A program made the position numbers and the translations under genes. A stretch of 43,540 bases of DNA from Amphibacillus sp. MSJ-3 (GTDB lineage Bacteria > Bacillota > Bacilli > Bacillales > Amphibacillaceae): assembly GCF_018919165.1 (NCBI RefSeq), contig NZ_JAHLQM010000024.1, positions 1 to 43,540 of the forward strand, written 5' to 3'. The notes beneath the pieces were generated by a model, which was not told the origin of the DNA, did not search any database, and saw only the letters and a list, made by a program, of their open reading frames with translations. Numbering within the stretch: the first letter of the stretch is position 1; the number at the start of each line of letters is the position of its first letter. Positions 1 through 8,746 of the stretch are shown in pieces.

Positions 1-119
1 GCCGCTCGCTTCCTTCAGATTCCGCGTCACCACGGACACCCTTGCGTTAGGCTAACCACTACTTCTGCCTTCATGGCTCGGGACTCTCACCCTAGAGATT
101 ACATCCATGCCAGGCACAC
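1..119 (-). mobile_element. Group IIC intron, 5' end (domain I start), runs off the left edge
   Basis: Read on the minus strand, this starts with GTGTGCCTGGCATGG and continues with TCTCTAGGGTGAGAGTCCCG, GAAGGCAGAAGTA, GGTGTCCGTGGTGAC and GGAATCTGAAGGAAGC. The GTGYG start and these blocks match what I remember of the 5' part of domain I of the Oceanobacillus iheyensis group IIC intron. The stretch is clearly richer in GC than its surroundings. It begins about five bases after the terminator stem of nfo, and class IIC introns are known to insert just behind intrinsic terminators. The rest of the ribozyme and any reverse transcriptase/maturase gene would lie left of the window. The exact junction could be off by one or two bases. 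Confidence 0.85.
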
Positions 120-124
120 CACCA

Positions 125-159
125 AAAAGGGAATCCAGTATTTTACTGGATTCCCTTTT
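125..159 (-). terminator. Intrinsic terminator of nfo (and landing site of the intron)
   Basis: Perfect 16-bp inverted repeat (125-140 with 144-159) around a 3-base loop. On the minus strand the stem ends in CCCTTTT followed by T. It lies about 30 bases past the nfo stop codon. The stem begins with AAAA, so it can also act from the other side. Confidence 0.9.
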
Positions 160-191
160 GATTTTAGCTGAGTTATATCCCAGTCTCTTCC

Positions 192-1082
192 CTATTGATT
201 CATGACCATTTCTTTTAGTTTATCATCAAATTGCCCTTGTTTTAACATATTGATCTCAAATTTATATGGTGGTTTTTTGCTTTTCTTATCTTCACCAACA
301 TAGGGGGTTTCTAATATTTTTGGTAATGCCACAAGCTGTGGATGATGAACAATGTAATGTAGTGTGTCAAAACCAATATGACCAAAGCCAATATTCTCAT
401 GGCGATCCTTATGGGCACCACATATATTTTTACTGTCATTAATATGAATGACTTTTAACCGATCGAGCCCAATCAAATGATCGAATTGATTTAAAACCCC
501 ATCAAAATCGTTAATAATATCATAACCCGCATCATGAATATGACAGGTATCCAAACAAATTGATAATTTATCATTTAGATCAACACCATCAATAATCATA
601 GCTAACTCTTCAAAAGTACGCCCAATCTCTGTCCCTTTTCCGGCCATTGTTTCTAAAGCGATTTGGACATCATATTCTTTTAATAACACTTCATTTAAGC
701 CTTCAATAATCTTTGCAATTCCCTTCTCAGATCCAGCACCAACATGCGCACCAGGATGTAGGACAATTTGCTGTGCTCCTAAAGCATGTGTGCGCTCAAT
801 TTCGCTTTGTAAAAAAGAAACAGCTAGTTCGAAAGTCTCTGGTTTAGTTGTATTCCCCAAATTAATAATGTAAGGGGCATGTACAACTAATTCTTCGATA
901 CCATTTTCCCTCATATGCTGACGTCCAGCTTCTATATTTAAGTCTTCGATTGCTTTTCTTCTTGTATTTTGTGGAGCACCAGTATAAATCATCATTGCAG
1001 ATGAACCATAACTTTTTGCTTCTTCACTTGAACCTAATAACATTTTCCTTCCACTCATTGAAACATGTGATCCTATTTTCAA
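192..1082 (-). CDS. nfo: Endonuclease IV (AP endonuclease)
   Basis: Cleaves the DNA backbone 5' of abasic sites and removes blocked 3' ends in base excision repair; also called YqfS in B. subtilis. It is a TIM-barrel AP endonuclease family 2 protein with three zinc ions. Visible metal-site blocks are [32 protein letters not shown] and the C-terminal HINDSKN...[16 protein letters not shown]. An open frame begins with GTG at 1091, but the ribosome binding site GGGGTGG (1088-1094) fits the TTG at 1082. That start gives [11 protein letters not shown], close to the family's usual N terminus, and 296 residues. It follows cshB after about 110 bases and is closed by the hairpin at 125-159. Product is certain; the start is less so. 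Confidence 0.93.
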   Translation of the reverse strand: MKIGSHVSMSGRKMLLGSSEEAKSYGSSAMMIYTGAPQNTRRKAIEDLNIEAGRQHMRENGIEELVVHAPYIINLGNTTKPETFELAVSFLQSEIERTHALGAQQIVLHPGAHVGAGSEKGIAKIIEGLNEVLLKEYDVQIALETMAGKGTEIGRTFEELAMIIDGVDLNDKLSICLDTCHIHDAGYDIINDFDGVLNQFDHLIGLDRLKVIHINDSKNICGAHKDRHENIGFGHIGFDTLHYIVHHPQLVALPKILETPYVGEDKKSKKPPYKFEINMLKQGQFDDKLKEMVMNQ

Positions 1083-1198
1083 TATCTCCACCCCAAAAAA
1101 ATTTCTATTTTACTTATTCGAGCGACCCAAGTTCTACATTTAAGATATCGACAAAAGAAACAAATGATAACATGGGCGGTTTCTCACTGGCTTAACCT

Positions 1199-2506
1199 TT
1201 ATTTCTTCCGCTGTTTTTTTAATTGTCTCTTAAATCTTTCTTGTTGCTTCTTCATTTTCACCTTATAACCTGGTTTAACCTTTTTTGGTTTTCTAACTTT
1301 TCGCCATGCTTCTTGATCAAGGTCATTCCCTTGTTTTTTTCTTAATTTCCGTTCATTCCAAGGGTTAATCTCTTTCCATTCATCCTTGATGATATCATAA
1401 GTTACGAAATCCATCCCCTGTTCAGTTAATTTCTCCAAGAGTGGAAGATCCTGTTCAGTATATAAATGAATTGCTGTTCCTTCCATACCCGCACGAGCTG
1501 TTCTTCCAATTCGATGAACGAAAAACTCAATTTCTTTTGGAAGTTGAGCATTGATCACATGACTGACTCCTTCGATATCAATCCCACGTGCCGCCAAGTC
1601 TGTTGCAACAATATATTGATATTTCAATGCTTGGATATCTTTTAAGACACGCTTTCGTTCCCTCGCCCCCAAACCACCATGGATTATTCCAACATTTAAG
1701 CCTTCCTTAACCAATTCAGAATATAATTCATTACAAGCTTCTTTCCCATTGGCAAAAATAATAGCTAAATATGGATTAATCGTCTTTGAAATTTGAGTAA
1801 TCATCTTTGCAGGTTGCCTGTGTCTCAACGGAATTAAGCGATTTTCAATCTTATTTTCCGTTTGTTGATCAGTAATTTGAATATGAGTTGGTTTCTGTAG
1901 GTATTTTTTCAAAAAAGGTTGTAACCGTTCTGGGATTGTTGCTGAAAACACCATAATTTGTATTTCAGGGTTTGATTTCACTAACATTTGATCAATTTCA
2001 TGAATCAAGCCTAAATCCAACATCAAATCGGCTTCATCAATCACGAATGAACGAACTGTATATAGGTTGATCGATCCATCTTTAACCAAATCTAATAGGC
2101 GTCCAGGTGTAGCGACAATTATTTGGGGTTGTTCAGTTAATTTACCAATTGTTCTTTTTCTATCTGTACCACCAATAAACAATTTTGCTCTCACTTGTTG
2201 CTGTTCGTTTAAAAACGAACTGATTCTTTTAACTTCATCAAAAATTTGTGTTGCTAACTCACGTGTTGGAGCGACCACAACAAACTGAACTTCTTTTTTG
2301 TCGAAAGCTAATTGATTGAATAGAGGTAATAAGAAAGCATGGGTTTTTCCTGACCCTGTTTGTGATTGACCGATCACATTTTCGTTTCTTAGTACCGCTG
2401 GAATTACTTTATGCTGAATCGGCGTCGGGTTATTAAATCCTAATTGATCTACAACATCTTGGATCCATGGTTTTAAATTATATTCTTTAAATTGATGTTT
2501 TTCCAT
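1199..2506 (-). CDS. cshB: DEAD-box ATP-dependent RNA helicase CshB
   Basis: RNA helicase that unwinds structured RNA, linked in B. subtilis to cold shock, ribosome assembly and mRNA turnover. The 435 residues match the family length. The order of motifs is complete: Q motif FNNPTPIQ (24-31), Walker A SQTGSGKT (48-55), PTREL (about 80-84), TPGRLLDL (about 133-140), DEAD (157-160), SAT (188-190), and HRIGRTAR in the second RecA domain. The C-terminal tail from about residue 375 is very basic (RKLRKKQGND, KPKKVKPGYK, KRQLKKQRKK) and probably binds RNA. A TATAAT sits at 2541-2546 upstream with no clear -35 box, so it is probably transcribed from its own weak promoter. In B. subtilis this gene also lies near yqfO and nfo. 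Confidence 0.95.
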   Translation of the reverse strand: MEKHQFKEYNLKPWIQDVVDQLGFNNPTPIQHKVIPAVLRNENVIGQSQTGSGKTHAFLLPLFNQLAFDKKEVQFVVVAPTRELATQIFDEVKRISSFLNEQQQVRAKLFIGGTDRKRTIGKLTEQPQIIVATPGRLLDLVKDGSINLYTVRSFVIDEADLMLDLGLIHEIDQMLVKSNPEIQIMVFSATIPERLQPFLKKYLQKPTHIQITDQQTENKIENRLIPLRHRQPAKMITQISKTINPYLAIIFANGKEACNELYSELVKEGLNVGIIHGGLGARERKRVLKDIQALKYQYIVATDLAARGIDIEGVSHVINAQLPKEIEFFVHRIGRTARAGMEGTAIHLYTEQDLPLLEKLTEQGMDFVTYDIIKDEWKEINPWNERKLRKKQGNDLDQEAWRKVRKPKKVKPGYKVKMKKQQERFKRQLKKQRKK

Positions 2507-2580
2507 ATTAAACTCCTCATTGAAAGCAACTTATTTCATTATTATAGTTTAATTCATTTAAAATTGCACATTTCAATTTT

Positions 2581-3702
2581 TTATAAAAATTGAAATGGCT
2601 CAGTACTTATTTTTGACTCAATCACTTCAATCCGTTTCCCTTCATCCTTAAAACGTTGATGGAGGTATTCGTGAATCGCTGTAATCATAATTGCCTCAAT
2701 ATGATGTCCTGGATCAATAATTGATAAACCTATAGCCTCTGCATCTTGTGCAAAATGGAAAGATACATCGCCTGTAATATAAACATCCGCTCCCAGGTTC
2801 TTAGCTTGTTGATAGTATTTTTCTCCACTACCACCAATAACAGCAACTTTTTTTACCTTTTGATTCAGTGAGCCAACTACACGCAAACCCGTAAGTTGAA
2901 AGGCTTCCTTAACATGAAGCGTCAATTCTTTCAAAGTCATTTCTTCTGGTAAAATGCCAATGCGACCCAAACCATATATTTTCCCCTCATTGGCCAGCTC
3001 AATTAAATCGAAAGCAGGTTCTTCATAAGGATGAGACTTTACTAATTCTTGAATAGCTTTTGAGCGTAGCTTGTCTGGGAGCATATATTCTAATTTCACT
3101 TCTTTAACTTCTTCCCTGACTCCTTGTCTACCCAAGAATGGATGAGCTGATTGATTAGGTGTAAATGTTCCCAAACCTTTAATTCGGAAGGAGCACTCCT
3201 TATAATTCCCCATTTGACCAACCCCTATCTTCGTTAACGATTGATCAACTATTTCTTGATGACTTTCGGGAACATAGACATGTAGTTTATACATCTTTTC
3301 TTCAGACTCAGGAATAAGCACTCTTGTTTTCTCCAAATTAAGTTTGTCTGCTATTAAATCGTTCACTCCTCCTTGAACAATATCTAAATTTGTATGAGCA
3401 GAATAAACAGAGATATCATGCTTAATCAGTAAATTGATTATTTTACCTTTTGGTTGATTGAGATTGATTTGCTTTAATGGTCTAAATAGCAGTGGGTGGT
3501 GGGAAATAATTAAATTAACATTAGCTTCTATAGCCTCCTTGACAACTGCTTCGGTCACATCTAGTGTTATCAATATTTTATGAACTGGTGTTTTAAAATT
3601 TCCAATCTGTAAGCCTACATTATCCCAATCACTTGCTAATTTTTTCGGTACCCACTCCTCAAACAACTCAATTACTTTGCCAACAGTTATTGATTTAGTC
3701 AT
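2581..3702 (-). CDS. yqfO: Nif3-like dinuclear metal protein YqfO
   Basis: NIF3/DUF34 family protein with a dinuclear metal centre; its biochemical role is unsettled (GTP cyclohydrolase I type 2 is an old label). At 373 residues it is the long Bacillus form, in which a PII/CutA-like domain (roughly residues 130-235) is inserted between the halves of the NIF3 fold. Metal-binding blocks are WDNVGLQIG (26-34), SHHPLLF (67-73), SAHTNLD (101-107) and near the C terminus GHHIEA. The ATG follows GGAGGTGT at good spacing. The gene overlaps the end of trmK by 8 bases, so the two are translated from one mRNA. Confidence 0.9.
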   Translation of the reverse strand: MTKSITVGKVIELFEEWVPKKLASDWDNVGLQIGNFKTPVHKILITLDVTEAVVKEAIEANVNLIISHHPLLFRPLKQINLNQPKGKIINLLIKHDISVYSAHTNLDIVQGGVNDLIADKLNLEKTRVLIPESEEKMYKLHVYVPESHQEIVDQSLTKIGVGQMGNYKECSFRIKGLGTFTPNQSAHPFLGRQGVREEVKEVKLEYMLPDKLRSKAIQELVKSHPYEEPAFDLIELANEGKIYGLGRIGILPEEMTLKELTLHVKEAFQLTGLRVVGSLNQKVKKVAVIGGSGEKYYQQAKNLGADVYITGDVSFHFAQDAEAIGLSIIDPGHHIEAIMITAIHEYLHQRFKDEGKRIEVIESKISTEPFQFL

Positions 3703-4402
3703 CTTCTAACACCTCCTGTATCCATTTACCTTTAATTTCAAATTGTTTAATCTTATTTAAATCAGGTTTCTTAGCTTGTTTCATCTGCCTGATAATATTG
3801 TGATTATTGGTCAATTCTCTCTGCCACTTTTGTTTAAATACCCTATTTTTATCTTTTAGAAGATAAGGACCAAATAAAAGCTCTTTAGCAGAGTATTCCC
3901 GCACTCTATTAGTTGTTAGCATATCAGCAACTAATATCTCATAGATATGACCATCTTCTTCTAATATCCTTTCAGCAATTAATTGATATTCTGTATCAAG
4001 TAACCATTCTCTGATACATTCACTATCAACATTAGGTTGTAAGATTAATCGTTCAACATCTTTTAATAAATGCTTTCTCTTTTCTAGAATTGAACGAATT
4101 AATCCGCCACCCATTCCCGCAATAACAACTTGCTTAACAGGTTTATTTTGAATAACTTCTAGGCCGTCACCCTTAATGACTTCTATTCGATCTGATAGAA
4201 GTTGTTGTTTAACATGTTTAAGAGCAGATTGATAGGGGCCTTCATTTAGCTCCCCTGCTATTGCCTTTGCCTCTTGATCATTCTGACAAACAGCAATTGG
4301 TAGATAAGCATGATCGCTACCAATATCAGCAAAATAAGAACCGTTTGGTAAGAATGCCATAATATTTCTCAGTCTATCTGATAAAACAATCTCATTTGTC
4401 AT
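3695..4402 (-). CDS. trmK: tRNA (adenine(22)-N1)-methyltransferase TrmK
   Basis: Methylates N1 of adenine 22 in the D-loop region of some tRNAs using S-adenosylmethionine (YqfN in B. subtilis). The Rossmann-type SAM site is visible as DIGSDHAYLP (26-35), the second loop as AGMGGGLI (95-102), and the C-terminal part (from about 160) is helical and charged, as in the family's coiled-coil domain. Length (235) is normal. It lies between a membrane protein gene and yqfO, which it overlaps; the order after sigA is as in B. subtilis except that cccA is missing. Confidence 0.92.
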   Translation of the reverse strand: MTNEIVLSDRLRNIMAFLPNGSYFADIGSDHAYLPIAVCQNDQEAKAIAGELNEGPYQSALKHVKQQLLSDRIEVIKGDGLEVIQNKPVKQVVIAGMGGGLIRSILEKRKHLLKDVERLILQPNVDSECIREWLLDTEYQLIAERILEEDGHIYEILVADMLTTNRVREYSAKELLFGPYLLKDKNRVFKQKWQRELTNNHNIIRQMKQAKKPDLNKIKQFEIKGKWIQEVLEDD

Positions 4403-4420
4403 GCCTATTACACCTTTCTT

Positions 4421-4966
4421 TTAAATAATTGATACAACAATACAAACAGTTAGAATAAGTAAGCTCATCACAACTAATAGCTTATTAGTACGTTTGATTC
4501 CGAAACCGATCCAAAGGAGTAATTGTCCAAAAATAATGATTAACCTTACAACTGTTTGATCGATCAATTGATGAATAATCACTAGAGAAAGAATAAAAAT
4601 ATTTAATAAAAGAACCATTAGAATATAATCAAAATCTATTTTATAAAGTTTTATCCCAAGAAGAAATAATCCGATACAAATAATTACAGACAATATAATT
4701 AAAAATGTAAACTGGATTAAAGTTGGCTTAATATATAATGAAAACAGGGCAACACCTGGTGCTAATGTTAAACTTAGAAACATGAATAGTAAATTGAATG
4801 AATTGACTTTATTAATTACACTAGCTTCATCTTCAATGCCTATCATGTCTGCCTCGCCCTCAGTATATAAAGCAAGTAAATAATCGCAATATTTTTCAGG
4901 AAGTAGACGGTTCTCTTGCCAATATTTTATTTCATTTATAATTGTCGTTTTCCTTTGTTGATCCAT
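4421..4966 (-). CDS. Conserved integral membrane protein of unknown function
   Basis: 181 residues. The first 50 are soluble and charged, with a segment EIKYWQENRLLPEKYCDYLL that recalls the N-terminal helix pair of DUF2157-type membrane proteins; that resemblance is from memory only. Then come five likely membrane segments at about 57-78, 84-106, 113-131, 139-156 and 162-181, with short loops. No catalytic motif was found. The ATG follows GGAGTG. It sits 18 bases before trmK and should share its transcript from the promoter at 5000-5027. In B. subtilis cccA (cytochrome c550) occupies this position; this protein has no CxxCH haem site and is not CccA. Confidence 0.8.
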   Translation of the reverse strand: MDQQRKTTIINEIKYWQENRLLPEKYCDYLLALYTEGEADMIGIEDEASVINKVNSFNLLFMFLSLTLAPGVALFSLYIKPTLIQFTFLIILSVIICIGLFLLGIKLYKIDFDYILMVLLLNIFILSLVIIHQLIDQTVVRLIIIFGQLLLWIGFGIKRTNKLLVVMSLLILTVCIVVSII

Positions 4967-4999
4967 GGTCAGACACTCCGAATTTAAATTCTCATTTCT

Positions 5000-5027
5000 A
5001 GTATAAAGTAGAGGCTCATTCAGTAAA
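5000..5027 (-). promoter_or_regulatory. Likely sigma-A promoter of the membrane protein-trmK-yqfO unit
   Basis: On the minus strand TTTACT (5022-5027), 16 bases, TATACT (5000-5005), about 35 bases before the start codon at 4966. Both boxes deviate from consensus (4 and 5 of 6). Confidence 0.45.
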
Positions 5028-5071
5028 GCTTTTTTCTATACCCTTTTAAATAAAACTAGAACTATAGCTAA

Positions 5072-5168
5072 TTGGCACAAAACAAAAAAGTTAGTACAAC
5101 ATTTTTAACAGCATCTTACTCACTTGCGTTAACTTTATAACTAGTAACCGGGTAAGATGACTTTTTAT
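5072..5168 (+). ncRNA. Possible small hairpin RNA on the plus strand
   Basis: The 439-base gap between sigA and the next gene holds no reading frame. On the plus strand TTGGCA (5072-5077), 17 bases, TACAAC (5095-5100) could be a promoter. It is followed at once by a dyad, CATCTTAC (5112-5119) pairing with GTAAGATG (5152-5159), with a further inner GTTA/TAAC pairing, and then by ACTTTTTATT. This would give a transcript of about 60 bases that ends at an intrinsic terminator. This is inference from layout only; the long loop makes the hairpin modest. Confidence 0.25.
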
Positions 5169-5308
5169 TCAGTTGAGAACTTACAGTTAGCGTATCTTCG
5201 ATAAATTTTCACCAGTCACTATCTGCTTTTCATCATTAAGATATTTCGAGTTTTCCAAGCGATAAGGATCAGGGCAAATTAAAGTGGAATAAAAAACATT
5301 GCTTAATG

Positions 5309-5360
5309 AAAAAAAATAGCCAATCAAGAATCAATTGAAGCTCAACTGAATCATGATTGA
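5309..5360 (-). terminator. Terminator of the dnaG-sigA operon
   Basis: On the minus strand a 19-bp stem (5342-5360 with 5320-5338) with two T-T mismatches and a 3-base loop, followed by CTATTTTTTTT. It lies about 45 bases behind the sigA stop codon. Confidence 0.8.
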
Positions 5361-5405
5361 CCGAGCCAATCTAGCTGATACATCCCATCTCTCTTTTCAT
5401 TCATT

Positions 5406-6527
5406 TTACTCTAGAAAATCCTTCAATCGTTTACTTCGACTTGGATGGCGTAATTTACGCAAAGCTTTAGCTTCAATTTGACGAATACGTTCACGAGTTA
5501 CTCCGAATACTTTCCCTACCTCTTCCAATGTGCGAGTTCGTCCATCATCAAGCCCGAAACGTAAGCGCAAAACATTTTCTTCACGATCTGTTAAAGTATC
5601 AAGTACATCCTCTAGTTGCTCTTTCAATAATTCATAAGCAGCATGATCAGATGGTGAGGTTGCCTCTTGATCTTCAATAAAGTCACCTAAATGTGAGTCA
5701 TCCTCTTCACCAATTGGTGTTTCCAAAGAAACAGGTTCTTGAGCAATTTTTAATATTTCTCTTACCTTTTCAGGGGTTAGATCCATTTCCTTCCCTATTT
5801 CCTCTGGGGTTGGCTCTCTACCCAAGTCTTGTAATAACTGTCTTTGAATTCGAATCAATTTATTGATTGTCTCAACCATATGAACTGGAATCCGAATTGT
5901 TCTCGCTTGATCTGCAATCGCACGTGTAATCGCTTGACGAATCCACCATGTTGCATAGGTACTAAATTTAAAACCTTTTCTATAATCAAACTTTTCGACA
6001 GCTTTAATTAAGCCCATATTTCCTTCTTGAATAAGATCGAGAAAAAGCATACCTCTTCCAACATAACGTTTAGCAATACTAACAACTAAACGCAAATTAG
6101 CCTCAGCTAATTTCATTTTTGCCTCTTCATCACCTTCTTCAATCCGCTTAGCTAAATTTACTTCTTCTTCAGCTGTTAATAAGTCGACTCGTCCAATCTC
6201 TTTTAAATACATTCGGACAGGGTCATTAATCTTAATCCCTAGTGGAACACTAATATCTTTTAAGTCAAATTCTTTTTCTTTTTTGATTTCACCTTCACTA
6301 GGGTCTTCATCAATATCACTCACTATATCAATACCTTGTTCACCTAGATATTCGTAGAACTCATCAATCTGCTCTGACTCCAATTCAAAATGTGCAAGAC
6401 GTTCAACAACATCTTCATAAGCAATAACACCACGTTTTTTACCTAATTCAACAATTTGCTCTTTTGCTTCGTCTAATGTTATCCCAACTTCATTCCCATT
6501 TGAATGTTCTGGTTGTTTTTCTACCAT
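5406..6527 (-). CDS. sigA: RNA polymerase primary sigma factor SigA (RpoD)
   Basis: Housekeeping sigma factor, 373 residues against 371 in B. subtilis. Region 1.1 occupies about 1-75, followed by an acidic linker; region 1.2 starts near [12 protein letters not shown] (103-114). Region 2 carries [17 protein letters not shown] (143-159) and the -10 recognition helix [19 protein letters not shown] (189-207). Region 4.2 ends with the helix-turn-helix [20 protein letters not shown] and the tail [13 protein letters not shown]. The ATG follows a near-perfect GGAGGGGG site. It lies 36 bases after dnaG and is the last gene of the operon. Confidence 0.98.
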   Translation of the reverse strand: MVEKQPEHSNGNEVGITLDEAKEQIVELGKKRGVIAYEDVVERLAHFELESEQIDEFYEYLGEQGIDIVSDIDEDPSEGEIKKEKEFDLKDISVPLGIKINDPVRMYLKEIGRVDLLTAEEEVNLAKRIEEGDEEAKMKLAEANLRLVVSIAKRYVGRGMLFLDLIQEGNMGLIKAVEKFDYRKGFKFSTYATWWIRQAITRAIADQARTIRIPVHMVETINKLIRIQRQLLQDLGREPTPEEIGKEMDLTPEKVREILKIAQEPVSLETPIGEEDDSHLGDFIEDQEATSPSDHAAYELLKEQLEDVLDTLTDREENVLRLRFGLDDGRTRTLEEVGKVFGVTRERIRQIEAKALRKLRHPSRSKRLKDFLE

Positions 6528-6563
6528 TAGAGTCCCCCTCCTTCCAACTTATCCAATCCATAA

Positions 6564-8381
6564 TCAGTTTTTGGTCCTTAGTTCTTTCTGAATTCGCATA
6601 ATTTCCATCCCAATTTGAGCTGCTTTTAAAAAGTCTTTCTTTAACTCAGCTTGTTTTTGTTCAGCAATTAAATTCCTTATAATGACTTTATCATTATGTT
6701 CAGCTTTAATAATATGAACATAGTCTGAAAGTTCTTCTTCAGAAAAATCTGTTGTCACAGGTTCCATTGCAATCTCAATCACTTCACTTATTATTTCATC
6801 ATCTTTTAAACGTTCAACAAAATGACTGACATTCGGTTCAAAACCATCTTCATAAAATGCGTATAGATAAGTAACTATAATTTGATGTTCCTCAATATTA
6901 AAATCGGCACCTAATGTATGCTTTATTTGTTCAGCAATTGAACGATCAAATAACATGTAGGCTATTAACTTTCTCTCAGCATTATGATAAGCTGGTAAAA
7001 GCTTTTTCGTTTTTCCTTTTAATATGCGGTCATTAGTATGGCTTGTCGTGTCCACTTTATGCCTAGTTGTCTCTTGTTTCTTCCTAATTTGATTAACTTC
7101 TTCCTGAATGGCTTCTGAAGACAAGTCAAACATTTTAGTTAGCTCTCTTATATAACGATCCCGATCTAAAGCTGATTTTAGTTGGGCGATCTCAGTAACA
7201 ATCTTCCTAACATAAGCCATTTGATCCGCTTCTACATTTAAATTATAAGCTCTTTTGTGATACATCATGATAAAACCCATATAAGTAGAGCTTACCTCGA
7301 TTACTTCTTGCTTAAACCTTTCGCCACCATATTTTCTAATAAAAGAATCTGGATCGTGACCATCTGGTAACGTTGCAATACGAACTTGACACCCCACTTT
7401 AGCCATTAACTTCGCTGCTTTAAAGGAAGCATTAATCCCCGCTTCATCTCCGTCATAACAAATAACAACAGTATTCACATAGCGTTTAATTAGGGCTGCT
7501 TGTTGTTCTGTTATCGAGGTACCAAGTGATGCAATCCCATTCTTAATATTTCCTTGATATGCAGTGATCACATCCATATAACCTTCAAATAGTATCGCCT
7601 GGCCTGTTTTTTTCAATTCACTTCTCGCTAAATCAAAATTAAATAGCATTTTCCCTTTTTGAAACAAGGCAGATTCAGGACTGTTTAGATATTTAGGCTC
7701 CAGCTCAGTTATTGAACGTCCACCAAATCCAACTGTTTTAGAAAGATGATTCCGAATTGGGAAAATAAGTCTTCCCCTCATACGGTCATAAACTTGTCCC
7801 TGATCATTTCGTGCTAATACACCGGACGATACAAGTTCTTGTAAATTAAAAGCCTTCTTTTCTAGAAATTGAGGCGTGACTTCCTGTGCTTCTGGTGAAA
7901 AACCAATTTGAAAACATTCAATTGTTTCATCTGTTAGACCGCGATTTTTCAAATAAGCTCTAGCATCTTCAGCTTCTTTTGCATGACTAAAAATATGATG
8001 ATAAAACTTTGTCAATAATTCATGTGCTTGTAAACTGACCTGATCATTCGACTGATCTTTATGGCCCTCTTGTTGTATATATTGATCTGGCATTGAAAAG
8101 CCACTTCTTTGAGCTAAATAAGTGACTGCTTGTTGAAAAGAGAAACCTTCTTGTTCCATCAAAAAAGTAAATACATTACCACCCTTTCCACAACCAAAAC
8201 AGTGAAAAATTTGTTTTTCTTGAGTAACAGAAAATGAAGGTGTTTTTTCACCATGGAATGGGCATAGACCAAAATAATTTCGCCCTTGCTTTTTTAATGA
8301 AACATATTCACCTATAACATCAACAATATCATTAGCCTTACGAATCTCATCTATTATTTGCTCAGGAATTTGAGCATTCAT
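6564..8381 (-). CDS. dnaG: DNA primase DnaG
   Basis: Makes the RNA primers for DNA replication and works with the replicative helicase. The N-terminal zinc site is C40, H43, C61, C64 (CPFHGEKTPSF, HCFGCGKGGN). The catalytic core carries the Toprim signature FEGYMDV and YDGDEAG, and the C-terminal helicase-interacting domain follows a flexible charged linker (KKQETTRHKVDTTSHTNDR). The frame is open upstream to a TTG at 8393, but GGTGAT (8386-8391) places translation start at the ATG at 8381, giving 605 residues, close to the B. subtilis protein. First gene of the dnaG-sigA operon, preceded by an unusual 680-base non-coding stretch. Confidence 0.97.
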   Translation of the reverse strand: MNAQIPEQIIDEIRKANDIVDVIGEYVSLKKQGRNYFGLCPFHGEKTPSFSVTQEKQIFHCFGCGKGGNVFTFLMEQEGFSFQQAVTYLAQRSGFSMPDQYIQQEGHKDQSNDQVSLQAHELLTKFYHHIFSHAKEAEDARAYLKNRGLTDETIECFQIGFSPEAQEVTPQFLEKKAFNLQELVSSGVLARNDQGQVYDRMRGRLIFPIRNHLSKTVGFGGRSITELEPKYLNSPESALFQKGKMLFNFDLARSELKKTGQAILFEGYMDVITAYQGNIKNGIASLGTSITEQQAALIKRYVNTVVICYDGDEAGINASFKAAKLMAKVGCQVRIATLPDGHDPDSFIRKYGGERFKQEVIEVSSTYMGFIMMYHKRAYNLNVEADQMAYVRKIVTEIAQLKSALDRDRYIRELTKMFDLSSEAIQEEVNQIRKKQETTRHKVDTTSHTNDRILKGKTKKLLPAYHNAERKLIAYMLFDRSIAEQIKHTLGADFNIEEHQIIVTYLYAFYEDGFEPNVSHFVERLKDDEIISEVIEIAMEPVTTDFSEEELSDYVHIIKAEHNDKVIIRNLIAEQKQAELKKDFLKAAQIGMEIMRIQKELRTKN

Positions 8382-8398
8382 AATAATCACCAACGTTT

Positions 8399-8427
8399 AA
8401 TTTCTAGATAAAATCAAAAATTCCTGC
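8399..8427 (-). promoter_or_regulatory. Sigma-H-like promoter candidate, dnaG-proximal
   Basis: Minus strand GCAGGAATT (8419-8427) fits the -35 pattern RNAGGAWWW; after 11 bases comes CTAGAAATT (8399-8407), near the -10 pattern RNNGAAWWW. A start here would leave a leader of only about ten bases, with the ribosome binding site inside it. Confidence 0.35.
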
Positions 8428-8559
8428 AAGTTTCGACAAAAAAATTTGAAAAAAGATAAAAAAACTTTATTTTTAATCGTTTTGAGCTCAATTCATCAAA
8501 TTAGCAAAATATTAAATATCTATGCTTAAGATACTTAGGCGATAATTTTACTTAGATAA

Positions 8560-8589
8560 ATCTTCTACATTGGAAATCTATATTCCTGC
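8560..8589 (-). promoter_or_regulatory. Sigma-H-like promoter candidate, dnaG-distal
   Basis: Minus strand GCAGGAATA (8581-8589), 12 bases, GTAGAAGAT (8560-8568): a full match to the RNAGGAWWW -35 pattern and a near match to RNNGAAWWW. In B. subtilis the sigA operon is known to have a sigma-H promoter used at the start of sporulation. Confidence 0.45.
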
Positions 8590-8714
8590 AAGAAACTGAA
8601 AACATCAACTATCTAACAAGCTATTAATTAAGAATTATCGAAAAGTTAATATTTTTACACAAATAATAATTATAGCCTATTATCAAGAAAAAAGCTATAT
8701 ATTCTGTTCAGGAT

Positions 8715-8746
8715 AAAATCCTTACGAGTTATATCGTAAGGATTTT
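8715..8746 (-). terminator. Terminator behind glyQS-ppsR
   Basis: 12-bp perfect stem AAAATCCTTACG/CGTAAGGATTTT (8715-8726 with 8735-8746), 8-base loop; works in either direction, with TTTTATCC on the minus side and TTTTAGTTCTTTTT on the plus side. It separates ppsR from the dnaG operon. Confidence 0.65.

Larger units (their letters stand above)
8382..8714. other. AT-rich leader region before dnaG, no gene seen
   Basis: No coding frame and no remnant of yqxD, which precedes dnaG in B. subtilis. It contains two copies of CTTGCAGGAAT on the minus strand (listed separately as sigma-H-like sites) and, further upstream, a TATAAT at 8669-8674 on the minus strand without a convincing -35 box. Confidence 0.6.

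Noticed and set aside
4421-4966. Cytochrome c550 (CccA)
   Set aside because: No CxxCH haem-binding motif and five membrane helices instead of one.
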